The notes beneath the pieces were generated by a model that saw nothing but the letters and a program-made list of their open reading frames with translations, ran no database searches and had not been told where the DNA came from. Positions 46,313 to 54,430 of a stretch of 64,000 nt of DNA are shown here, piece after piece. The DNA is taken from contig OY969917.1 of assembly GCA_963704565.1 (NCBI GenBank), positions 1,240,001 through 1,304,000 of the forward strand. The letters are read 5' to 3'. Origin of the DNA: Rhodoblastus sp963704565 (GTDB taxonomy: Bacteria > Pseudomonadota > Alphaproteobacteria > Rhizobiales > Beijerinckiaceae). The position numbers and the translations under genes are program-made. Positions within the stretch are counted from its first letter, which is position 1. Each line of letters opens with the position of its first letter.

Positions 46313-46621
46313 CAGACGTCGATGGCCGTGTCGTGCGACGGAACGGCAAAACCGGAGCGCCCCGCTGGGGCTGTGAATATGCCGCTTCGCTTAGACAACG
46401 CAAACGCGGTGCCCACACACCCACACCGGCTGCGGAAGAAGCAGAAAAAAGCGCCTTGAAAAATTTTGGGAAGAGGCAGACAAGAGAAAACGTAGATGTC
46501 GATAGCACCTTAAATGAAGTGGATCGTCGTCCCACGAATGGGGTCAACCTCACGGCTCGAAGCAGACTTGCGCCTTCCTCCTCCCGTGAGAACGCTCGCC
46601 GTATAAAGGGGAACGTCCTTA
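46313..46621. other. Intergenic region between IS5-type element and glycosidase-like gene
   Basis: Short frames only, none recognised. Likely contains the promoter of the following gene and the disrupted flank in which the IS5-type element landed. Confidence 0.35.
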
Positions 46622-48445
46622 ATGGCCGCGAAGATGCTCCCCATGGTGAGACAACTCTGCGCTTTGAGCCGCAATGCCCTTTTTCTGGTTGTCATTATAA
46701 GTTGCGCTGCCGCCAGCGCGTCCTTGCGCGCTGACGAAAGCGACCCGCCGGACAACTCCGAACGTCAAACGGATCCTCAGATCTGGGTAAACGCCGCCCT
46801 CTATAGATCTTGGGACCATCCTCCGGCGAAAGTTCCAGCTTATTGGGATAAGCGAACCGACGGCTGGGAAATGTTCACCGTTGAAGGTCAACACGAATGG
46901 AAGCACGTTTTAGACAGAGTTTCGGTCATCGCAACCACGGGTGCACCAATTCAAAATGCGTGCATCGAAAACCGTACGAAATCGTCACCCAGGAACTGCC
47001 TTGATCTAGGGAGCGATCAGGAGAAAAGTCTCGATCAATTTTTTAGATTTCTGAAAGTTCATCACATTCCTTTCGCGCTCGAAGCCGGTCTTCTCGTGGA
47101 TACACAGCTTACGAAGGCAACTGCTCTAAATCGCGAGTGCGGCAGGGAAGCCTTCGGTCGTGAGGCAGATTTAAGAGCTACTCTCCAGAGAATTCAGGAT
47201 GCTGGAGGCAATGTAGATTATATCCGAATGGATGAACCGTTTTGGTACGGTACCATGAGCTGTAAGGACACCATTGATAATATTGCAGCCGACCTTGCGC
47301 GTACTATCCAAAACATCGTCAAATCATACTTCCCAAATGCACGGATCGGGGATGTCGAGCCCGTGGTTAACACGCCTGGGGATCCTGACCTCGTTGCTCG
47401 ATGGGCTGACGCTTTCGAGGCGGCTACTGGGCAGCGTCTGGCATTCTTTCAGGTGGACCCTGCTTGGAGCAACGATTCGCTCCTCGAAAATCTGGTTGCA
47501 ACTGGAAAGCTCATTGGGCGGCGGTCCATTCCTTATGGCATCATGTTCACATCGGACGACGATAGTTCTGATTTGGCTTGGACCGAACGAGCGATTAGCC
47601 ATTTCACAACGATAGAGTATCTTTTTCACGCGAAAATCGACCAAGCCGTTTTTCCATCGTGGTCGGCGCACCCGACGTATGTGTTACCCGAGCAAAAGGC
47701 CGGGACGCTGATGAATGTGGCTTATCAATATTTGCTACCGAAGACTTTTCTTTCAATAGAAAGGGAAGAGAATTCGCGCAATCAAGTTACTCTGAAGTTG
47801 ATTGACGCCAAGGGTCGCCCAATACGTGGTGCAAAGATAAGGGTCGAGGCCGTTGACACCAAGAAGGGTTGGGGTCTGACGAACCGGGTGATGCAATCCG
47901 TCGCACCAGCTGGCGCTTTGTATGGCGTTGTTGGGATACGCGCTAATCTCGAAGGTTCGAGAATGGCTCTTGACTCAGGGGAGGTGGACATCGGCGCTGT
48001 CAATGTCGTGGCCGACGGGAAGACGTGGACTACCAATAACCAGACGCCAATCAAACTTAAACTTTCTTCAACGACGACAGTAAGGGAGAATCTTTCTATT
48101 CGCGAAGGGTTAAAATGTAATGGCATGTCTGCAATACCCATCGTGTCTGGAGCCACTTATACGCTTTCCGTACCTCTAGCGGCTACTAGGTCAGCGGATC
48201 ACGCAGGTTACGTGACAATCGTCTTCCTAGACAAAAGCTGCAATGGAATAAAACGTAGCAATCTCTATTTCAGTCCGTCGTCTGTAAGGTTAACCGACAC
48301 ACACGCTCTAGCGGACGCAGGCGGTACAATTAAGCTTGCTGTTCCAATGAAGCTACAGACCCCAGGCATTGAATTACGCGCCTATTACGACGGAGACGGC
48401 TCGGTCTTTGGTCCGTCAGTGGCGGTGCTGACCTTGATCCAGTGA
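46622..48445 (+). CDS. Secreted glycoside-hydrolase-like protein
   Basis: 607 residues. An N-terminal signal peptide (ALSRNALFLVVIISCAAASAS, cleavage about residue 37) directs export. The body (about 50-385) looks like a TIM-barrel: strands ending in ALEAGLLVD, VDYIRMDEPFWYG (an acidic pair in the position of a catalytic acid), and RLAFFQVDPAWSN. The C-terminal about 220 residues are beta-rich (KLIDAKGRPIRGAKIRVE, VSGATYTLSVPL) and may bind carbohydrate. Secreted glycosidases of this kind occur in exopolysaccharide clusters. The family is not certain. The gene is A+T-rich, unlike the core genome. Confidence 0.6.
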   Translation: MAAKMLPMVRQLCALSRNALFLVVIISCAAASASLRADESDPPDNSERQTDPQIWVNAALYRSWDHPPAKVPAYWDKRTDGWEMFTVEGQHEWKHVLDRVSVIATTGAPIQNACIENRTKSSPRNCLDLGSDQEKSLDQFFRFLKVHHIPFALEAGLLVDTQLTKATALNRECGREAFGREADLRATLQRIQDAGGNVDYIRMDEPFWYGTMSCKDTIDNIAADLARTIQNIVKSYFPNARIGDVEPVVNTPGDPDLVARWADAFEAATGQRLAFFQVDPAWSNDSLLENLVATGKLIGRRSIPYGIMFTSDDDSSDLAWTERAISHFTTIEYLFHAKIDQAVFPSWSAHPTYVLPEQKAGTLMNVAYQYLLPKTFLSIEREENSRNQVTLKLIDAKGRPIRGAKIRVEAVDTKKGWGLTNRVMQSVAPAGALYGVVGIRANLEGSRMALDSGEVDIGAVNVVADGKTWTTNNQTPIKLKLSSTTTVRENLSIREGLKCNGMSAIPIVSGATYTLSVPLAATRSADHAGYVTIVFLDKSCNGIKRSNLYFSPSSVRLTDTHALADAGGTIKLAVPMKLQTPGIELRAYYDGDGSVFGPSVAVLTLIQ

Positions 48446-48781
48446 CACGGGATCGATGTCTCCGTAGCACCGAGGTTTGCCCCCACCCTATATTCGCCGA
48501 TCAGCAAAGCTATTCGACGCTTGCGTCTTTCCGAGGGGGTATCTCGATCGTTTTTCGCCAACTGAACGCGCGTCAAGCCTGTCGTACGAGGTCTTTAAGC
48601 TCGAACCGTTCCGCATGCCGGTAACGCGGCGGTTGCGTTAAGTCGCGTCTGAACAGTGTCAATGCGGTTTTTCGTCTAGCGCGCCGCTAAAGCAACGAGT
48701 TGTTTTTCGGGCGCTTAAGGCACAATAAAAATTACTCGGTTGAACCGCTCCGTTCCGTCGGAGGGGTCCACATGACGGATC
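48446..48781. other. Intergenic region ending in an RBS and start codon cut by the IS1595-type element
   Basis: No complete gene. At the right end, GGAGGGG (48760-48766) is followed at good spacing by ATGACGGATC, immediately before the left inverted repeat of the IS1595-type element. This looks like the translation start of a gene whose body is displaced or lost. Confidence 0.4.
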
Positions 48782-48872
48782 ACGTGAAAGGCTTATCCCC
48801 TTAGCTCAGGTCTCCCTATAGGTAGCGTCGCAGACCATTGACGTCGGCGACAAACGTTCCATATTCGTTCTT

Positions 48873-49811
48873 ATGACGAGCCGCTGGAAGCACGACTGCC
48901 CCATGTCTCGCGCTGCCTTCAACAAGCGGTTTCCAGACGACGCGTCCTGCGCTCGCTTTCTGTTCGAGAAACGCTGGCCGAACGGCTTCGTCTGCCCCGC
49001 TTGCAGCGGGCTAAAGGCGTGGCAGCTCACAACCAAGCGCATCACCTACGAATGCGCCGCCTGCGGCAAGCAGACGTCGGTCACGGCAGGAACCATCTTC
49101 CACCGCAGCCATGTCGACCTGCTCAACTGGTTCCAGGCCATCTACGCCGTCGCCAGCCACTCAAACGGCATCTCCGCCTTGCAACTGCAGGCGCAGCTCG
49201 GCCTCGGCTCTTACAAGACCGCCTGGCTGATGCTCCAAAAATTGAGGCGCGCCATGGTCGATCCCGACCGGTCGCTGCTCGAAGACCTCGTCGAGGTCGA
49301 CGAAAGCGATATCCCCTACCGCACCAAGACCGATCCAATCGCCGGCGGCCAAGGCCGCAGCCAAGTCGGCAAATTGCATTTCATCGGCGCCATCGAACTC
49401 TCGCCCGACGGACATCCGCAGCGCATTCGCCTCGCGCCGCTGCAAGATTTCTCAGCCCCCAGTATCGGCGCCTTCGTTGCCGGCGCTATCGAACCTGGCG
49501 CCACGATTCTCAGCGACGGCTTCTCTGCCTACAAAAGCCTCAAAGGCTATAACCACCAACCCACGGTCGTCGGCGCGATGGCGGCGCATGTCGTGCTGCC
49601 ATGGATCCACAGAGTCTTCGCCAATTTCAAGCGCTGGGCGCTCGGCACCTACCACGGCGTCCGCAAGCCGCACCTGCGCCGCTACCTCGACGAGTTCGTC
49701 TTTCGCTGGAACCGCCGCCGCCACATGAAATTGTCGTTCGACACGCTGATCGACATCGCTGCCGGACTGCCACATGCTGGATATCGGCAGTTCGTCGATC
49801 AAACCGTCTGA
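48873..49811 (+). CDS. IS1595-family transposase
   Basis: 312 residues. The N-terminal zinc ribbon is FVCPACSG and CAACGKQT, followed by the FHRSHVDLLNWFQAIYAV block typical of IS1595. The catalytic domain has VEVDESDIPYR, ILSDGFSAYKSL and VHRVFANFKRW-type DDN/E motifs. The start could also be the ATG at 48903, closer to the usual N-terminus. The gene ends 13 bases inside the convergent passenger gene. Confidence 0.92.
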   Translation: MTSRWKHDCPMSRAAFNKRFPDDASCARFLFEKRWPNGFVCPACSGLKAWQLTTKRITYECAACGKQTSVTAGTIFHRSHVDLLNWFQAIYAVASHSNGISALQLQAQLGLGSYKTAWLMLQKLRRAMVDPDRSLLEDLVEVDESDIPYRTKTDPIAGGQGRSQVGKLHFIGAIELSPDGHPQRIRLAPLQDFSAPSIGAFVAGAIEPGATILSDGFSAYKSLKGYNHQPTVVGAMAAHVVLPWIHRVFANFKRWALGTYHGVRKPHLRRYLDEFVFRWNRRRHMKLSFDTLIDIAAGLPHAGYRQFVDQTV

Positions 49812-50326
49812 CTGCTCGAAATTTTCGCCGTTGCCCGCCATTCGGCGTCATAAACGCGCACACAATGAACAATTTTTGCGATCAAATCCGGCGTCTCATC
49901 ATACCGCCAAGATCCGCCATGAAGCGGAAAAGACACGCTATCCATCCGAGCAATATCAGCGCGCACGATCTCACTTAGCCCGTTCAAATGGTCGTCAGTT
50001 TTCTTCATTTCGCGCCTCAATGCCGAGTAAAGCTTTAACTTCCCGCAGCGCTCCGTAAATTCACGCCTAATATCTCCTTCCAATTTCCTGATGTCAGGCC
50101 ACTCATACTTAGCCGGTGCGGGCCAGTCTCCTACAATTTTCCATCCCTTTCTATTGGCCAATGGCGCGGTCAGTCGCCTCGTGGTCACTGGATATCCATC
50201 ATTCAGCCAACCTTCCCGGGCTTTCTTGCCCTTAGTCGCCCCGATCTTGATGACATGCGCCTGTTTGTCCGGCTCCCACGCATACTGATTCAGCGAAGAA
50301 TTGAACGCACAATAAATGATGTACAT
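49799..50326 (-). CDS. IS1595 passenger: unknown, possible GIY-YIG/T5orf172-like protein
   Basis: 175 residues. It opens MYIIYCAFNSSLNQYAW, then VIKIGATKGKKAREGWL and later KLEGDIRREFTERCG. A YIIY start followed by KIGAT, an Arg and an acidic helix loosely resembles the GIY-YIG/T5orf172 nuclease fold, but the match is weak. The C-terminus (IAKIVHCVRVYDAEWRATAK) is unknown. It is divergent from the next passenger gene across a 134-base region that contains an inverted repeat. Confidence 0.55.
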   Translation of the reverse strand: MYIIYCAFNSSLNQYAWEPDKQAHVIKIGATKGKKAREGWLNDGYPVTTRRLTAPLANRKGWKIVGDWPAPAKYEWPDIRKLEGDIRREFTERCGKLKLYSALRREMKKTDDHLNGLSEIVRADIARMDSVSFPLHGGSWRYDETPDLIAKIVHCVRVYDAEWRATAKISSSQTV

Positions 50327-50398
50327 GTCTGCATCTCCAAATACGGCAGCAGCAACATCACCGCGGAAATATTCTCCAAGTCCATAAAATAACTAAAT

Positions 50399-50418
50399 TT
50401 TGCGAAGCTTTTCGCAAA
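50399..50418. promoter_or_regulatory. Inverted repeat between divergent passenger genes
   Basis: TTTGCGAA and TTCGCAAA pair perfectly around GCTT, in the A+T-rich gap between the two divergent passenger genes. It has the form of a regulator binding site or a small hairpin in a leader. Its ligand is unknown. Confidence 0.4.
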
Positions 50419-50460
50419 CAACCCCAAAAAACAATTAAAATGCGCCAAAAGGAAACCGCC

Positions 50461-50967
50461 ATGACCCGCGCCCTCACAACCTTCCAAATTCCCGCCAATA
50501 TCACCTCGAACGGTGACGCGATCGAGGCTTGGCTCAGCCATAATCGCCCGACAATTCTAAATTCCGCCACCATCCGCGCCGCGCTTCGCGACTCGCCTTC
50601 GATGCTAGAATATGACGAAAACGGCGACATCGGCCGATACGTTTTCGCCCTCGGCGACCGCGCCGTCCTTGCAAACACCGCGACGCTCGCCCGGCAGGCC
50701 GGATTCATCGTCAATGAAACGCCTAAAGGCTGGACGGCCATCGAACCAATGTCCAGCTTCTGGGACGAAGAGCCGGGCGCGCACATGCGCTGGAGCGCGG
50801 AAATCTCCGACTTCGACGCTGGAATGGGGCCATTCCCCGCGCTCTGGATTGTTTACAGCGAAGTCACCAACGCCGACGACATCGAAGACCGCCAAGGCGA
50901 CAACGGTTGGCGCGTGAAAGTCTCAAAAACTCGCGATGCTTTGAAAGTGACCTACAAACACTCCTGA
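50461..50967 (+). CDS. IS1595 passenger: protein of unknown function
   Basis: 168 residues from the ATG at 50461 (AAAAGGAAA upstream). No recognised domain. Visible features: GDAIEAWLSHNRPTILNSATIRAALRD near the start, a central YVFALGDRAVLANTATLARQAGF, and an acidic middle (FWDEEPGAHMRW, DFDAGMGPFP). It is soluble with no signal peptide. Confidence 0.5.
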   Translation: MTRALTTFQIPANITSNGDAIEAWLSHNRPTILNSATIRAALRDSPSMLEYDENGDIGRYVFALGDRAVLANTATLARQAGFIVNETPKGWTAIEPMSSFWDEEPGAHMRWSAEISDFDAGMGPFPALWIVYSEVTNADDIEDRQGDNGWRVKVSKTRDALKVTYKHS

Positions 50968-51091
50968 AACCCCAATCCTTCGCAGCCCAAACGATCAGCG
51001 ACCTCTTGCATCTTCGCCGCCACGCGAAACTCGCAGCCCATTAGATGCAATGAACACCCGCCCGTGCTATAAACCCAATCGAGGCAACGAA

Positions 51092-51337
51092 ATGACTGAA
51101 AATGTGACAAGCGAACTGATGTATGAGACTCTGAAAGCGATTCAGGGCAAGCTCGCAATGATAGGCGAAGATATCGCGGACATAAAACACCGCATGACAG
51201 CGCTTGAGCATCGCATGACGTCGCTCGACATGGGCGTGGCACAGGTCCACGGAGACTTCTCCGGCCAATCCATGCGGATCGACCGCCTTGAAGGCCGCCT
51301 TAGCCGAATCGAAACCCGGCTGAACCTTGCGGATTGA
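51092..51337 (+). CDS. IS1595 passenger: small coiled-coil protein
   Basis: 81 residues, nearly all helical heptad pattern: ELMYETLKAIQGKLAMIGED, IKHRMTALEHRMTSLD, RIDRLEGRLSRIETRL. Proteins of this size and pattern are common next to mobile genes in alphaproteobacteria. The ATG at 51092 is preferred over 51050 because GAGGCAACGA precedes it at RBS distance. Its job is unknown. Confidence 0.55.
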   Translation: MTENVTSELMYETLKAIQGKLAMIGEDIADIKHRMTALEHRMTSLDMGVAQVHGDFSGQSMRIDRLEGRLSRIETRLNLAD

Positions 51338-51549
51338 ACCCCACCGCTAATTCCGTCCGGCGACCAAGCCCCTCAAACTACTAAATGCAGTCGTCCCTGA
51401 CTCAAAGGGATAAGCCCTTCACGTAATGACGATCACACGAGCGACGACCCAACCGCCACAAAACACCTCGCCTTATGGCCATTACGATTCTTCCGCCCCC
51501 GCCCGAAGTCGCGACAAATTCAAAACTAAATTGATGTTTCGCGATTGTA

Positions 51550-52521
51550 TCAATTGCTACCAGCAATGATATTTATCAATCCTCCCGCGCTTATTTTACG
51601 GGTGACAAAAAAATTACCTGGCTGAGAGTATTCCTTTATACACCGTTGCTTTATAACCATCTTGGCCTTTTCCGTCGCCAAGAGTACCTCTTTCATCGTG
51701 TGCTCACGAACGTGGATATGTCCGTGCTCGTAGCGGATTCTGTTTTTTCGGGAATAGGTTTCTGCTGGAGCACGGCCTTCGAAGTAACTTAGAAAGACCC
51801 CAGCCCGCATTCCATTGGGGGTCGTGAGATAAAGCATGCCGTTCGGCACCAAAAGCTCTTTTAAATCTGAAATGATTTCAGCGGGTTCTAGGCGTAGATG
51901 CTCAAGCACCTCGCAAAATAATATAAGGTGGAACTGGCCCTTGAGTTGCGTATAAACATTCTGAATTTGTGTTGTTTCTATATTTATAGGATAAAATTGC
52001 GCATACCCCTCCGGAAACGAACGAAATTTTTCTTCCGCAGCCGGATGGTCGCAAATATGTAATTGTGTTTCAGGCACAATTCGTTTATACAGCTGAGACA
52101 CAGACATCAACCCGATATCCAAGACGCGAAATTCGGGAACTGCTGGGAAATATGTTGACTTTATGGCATCAAATACTCGGAGTTGATCAAAGAATCTTTC
52201 TCGATGAAAGTTTGTGTAAGAGTCGTCATATTCTGAAATTATCGATCGCAGAAACGCCTCTCGATCAGGGGGCAAGGCTAAAAATGACTCGAATTGCTCC
52301 CTGTATTTCCGTTCCTGATCCTCACTGGAGTAGATAAAATCAAGTATCTTCACAATCTGGAAAAACCGCTCGTATGACAAATTATTCATTAGTTTCGATC
52401 TAAGCCACGTTACAGACCCTAAATGAGGTATAATAGAATCAATAGTCTTATCATCCTTCGGTTTGTATCCGAGAATTAATTCGTGGACAAATTCTGCAAG
52501 TTCTCGTTCTGTGAAGTGCAT
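51550..52521 (-). CDS. Class I SAM-dependent methyltransferase
   Basis: 323 residues. The N-terminal 130 residues are helical (FTERELAEFVHELILG, FFQIVKILDFIYSS). The SAM motif is degenerate (RVLDIGLMSVSQLY near residue 130), but FHLILFCEVLEHL and GMLYLTTPNGMRAG follow at the normal distances. Probably acts on a glycan. This is one of the most A+T-rich genes in the window, with many TTA, ATA and AAA codons, which points to recent transfer. Confidence 0.72.
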   Translation of the reverse strand: MHFTERELAEFVHELILGYKPKDDKTIDSIIPHLGSVTWLRSKLMNNLSYERFFQIVKILDFIYSSEDQERKYREQFESFLALPPDREAFLRSIISEYDDSYTNFHRERFFDQLRVFDAIKSTYFPAVPEFRVLDIGLMSVSQLYKRIVPETQLHICDHPAAEEKFRSFPEGYAQFYPINIETTQIQNVYTQLKGQFHLILFCEVLEHLRLEPAEIISDLKELLVPNGMLYLTTPNGMRAGVFLSYFEGRAPAETYSRKNRIRYEHGHIHVREHTMKEVLLATEKAKMVIKQRCIKEYSQPGNFFVTRKISAGGLINIIAGSN

Positions 52522-52616
52522 TTCATCCTCTAAGCGTTAATTCCAGATGTCGATCGGGATTGCAGCAACGCAGCAATTGGTTTTTGTCGCCTCTTCCGGC
52601 CGAAATACGTCGAAGC

Positions 52617-53558
52617 TCACCTTTCCACCAACTGCGCCCTGGCCCATTTGTAAACCGCGACGTCGAGATGAACCCACGACAGGACGTTATCTCGCGTTTT
52701 CGTGCTGATCTGCTCGACCGGGGGGCGGTTTTCGGTGACATTGTCTTGACCGAGCGTTAGGCGGACGCCGCATGCGTTGTTCAGATCGTCGAGGAATTCC
52801 GGGATTCGGTCCTGGAATCCGACGACCAAGCATGACGCCAGGTTTTTTGTCGCGCGGTCAATCAAATCTGAGTCGCTCAAGGGCGGGTTGGCGCGGCGAT
52901 AAGCGATTCGTTCGGTTAGATCGACGCCATGCAATAATTGCCAGGTCACGGCATTGAACATGTCCGCCAGCAGATGCGGATGGTCCTTGATCGAGAGAAA
53001 ATCGTCGAGCGGATATTTCTTGGCGAGGCTGGTGCGCTCGCTGACCTCGAGCCCGGCGTCGTGCAGTTTGACGAGGTGGTAATAATAAGACAGGATTCGA
53101 TCGACCGGGTCGCGCAAAATCGTCACCGCGCGCAGCTGCGAACCGGCCTCGTCCGCCAAGGCGCGAAAGCCGACGTGTCCGCTGAACAGATCGACGGCGC
53201 CATGCTGGCGGGCGTCATATTTGAAATTCGGGTTGATCGACAAGACGTTGTATTTTTGGCGCGCGAAGGCGGCGCGCACCGACGAGCCGGCGGTCTTTGG
53301 AATATGCAAATGCAAAATCTGGCGGCGTGATGACGTATAATGCGCTTCACGCTTCTCTCTTCTGCCATGCTTCAAATAATGCACGCGACCGTAATGCAGT
53401 CCGCGCGGCACGTTGAGCGCGACCTTGACGTCCGGATATTTCGAAAGGTACCAGTCCTCATCGAACTCGGTGACCGTGAATCCCGGGGCGGCTTGCGGAT
53501 CGACCGGCGAGGCCTCGCCGCCGGTTTGGGCGCCTTTCTTGTCCATTTGCATGTTCAT
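52617..53558 (-). CDS. Sulfotransferase with an N-terminal DWYL-type repeat
   Basis: 313 residues. The PAPS 5'-phosphosulfate loop is HIPKTAGSSVRAAF near residue 84 and the 3'-phosphate motif RDPVDRILSYYYH near 146. Upstream, residues 30-72 hold FDEDWYLSKYPDVKVALN and HYLKHGRREKRE, a repeat found also in the neighbouring gene. The ATG at 53558 has AAGGAAAA at good spacing. It transfers sulfate, presumably to a glycan built by the cluster. GC returns toward the core value here. Confidence 0.85.
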   Translation of the reverse strand: MNMQMDKKGAQTGGEASPVDPQAAPGFTVTEFDEDWYLSKYPDVKVALNVPRGLHYGRVHYLKHGRREKREAHYTSSRRQILHLHIPKTAGSSVRAAFARQKYNVLSINPNFKYDARQHGAVDLFSGHVGFRALADEAGSQLRAVTILRDPVDRILSYYYHLVKLHDAGLEVSERTSLAKKYPLDDFLSIKDHPHLLADMFNAVTWQLLHGVDLTERIAYRRANPPLSDSDLIDRATKNLASCLVVGFQDRIPEFLDDLNNACGVRLTLGQDNVTENRPPVEQISTKTRDNVLSWVHLDVAVYKWARAQLVER

Positions 53559-53707
53559 TTATTTTCCTTTTTTGGCGGCGCCTGGCGCCGGCCAAACATA
53601 CTGCGGCCGCATATTGCCTCAGTTCTTATGCTCTTCTTGATTCAATAAGAGTTGTTTCAACGGGTTATTTCTCCGTGCCGAAGCGGAACAGGTTTATCTT
53701 AGTCGCG

Positions 53708-53743
53708 AAAAAAAACAGCGCAAGTCCCCGAAAGGGATTGCGC
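53708..53743 (-). terminator. Rho-independent terminator of the DWYL-repeat gene
   Basis: On the - strand, GCGCAA/TTGCGC and CCC/GGG arms form a hairpin around TTTC, followed by a run of eight T. It lies 37 bases after the stop of the gene ending at 53781. Confidence 0.8.
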
Positions 53744-53780
53744 CGTCGGTCTGCGGAAAGGAGCGCTTCGCGAGCGCGAA

Positions 53781-54239
53781 TCAAACCTTGAAGGGCGTCC
53801 GCCCTTCGGCGCGGCCGTGAGCGTCGAAATGTTCCTGGCACGATCGGATATCGCCGGTTTCGACGCCTTCCGCGACATCCGCATATTTGGCGTGGTACCA
53901 TCCCTCGTCGACGACCACACGGGCCGGAAAACGTCCCTCGATGTAGCCGTTTTCAACGAAATGCGTCCGCGCGCTCGCCACGACGCCGCGCGCAATCGCG
54001 TCGGCGATGTCCGGATATTTGGTCAGATACCAGTCTTCGTCAAAGGACACGCCTTTCAAGATCACGGCAAGGAAGGCGAGGAACTGATCCTTGGTCATGA
54101 TAATGGTGTCAGGAAGCGCGGTCGAATCCAGCCCCAATTGTTTCACCGCGACGGAAAACGGAGCTAAATAGGGTTTCCCCGCTCCGTTGAGACCAGCCCT
54201 TGCTTCTTCCGTCACGCCGGTCCTGAAATCCTTGACCAT
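53781..54239 (-). CDS. Small protein of two DWYL-type repeats
   Basis: 152 residues. After an N-terminal helical part (about 1-65), two repeats follow: FDEDWYLTKYPDIADAIARG with HFVENGYIEGRFP, and VDEGWYHAKYADVAEGVETG with HFDAHGRAEGRTP. The same module is at the start of the adjacent sulfotransferase, and in other bacteria such repeats accompany glycosyltransferases. No catalytic domain. The ATG at 54239 follows AGAAGG. It may be a scaffold or glycan-binding adaptor; this is inference. Confidence 0.7.
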   Translation of the reverse strand: MVKDFRTGVTEEARAGLNGAGKPYLAPFSVAVKQLGLDSTALPDTIIMTKDQFLAFLAVILKGVSFDEDWYLTKYPDIADAIARGVVASARTHFVENGYIEGRFPARVVVDEGWYHAKYADVAEGVETGDIRSCQEHFDAHGRAEGRTPFKV

Positions 54240-54430
54240 ATGACACCTTCTCTCAGCTGGCGCGCGCCGCGCCTCCTCCGGCAAAGGGGAGACCCCCACC
54301 GCCGAAGAACATTTATAAAGCTTTTATGTTACAGAGCTTTGCTTGACGCTCTTCGGTGATCCCCAGCACGAAACCTTTGACCGGCAGTAGACCCATTGTC
54401 AACGTCAAAGACTGCGTCGACGCCGATATT

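Larger units (their letters stand above)
48782..51424. mobile_element. IS1595-family element with three passenger genes
   Basis: The left terminus ACGTGAAAGGCTTATCCC (48782 on) and the right terminus (reverse complement ACGTGAAGGGCTTATCCC, 51396-51424) match at 24 of 29 positions. Flanks read ATGACGGATC on the left and ATGACGATC on the right, a near-perfect target duplication differing by one base. Inside are an IS1595-family transposase and three genes not needed for transposition. IS1595 elements with passengers are a recognised type. Confidence 0.75.
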
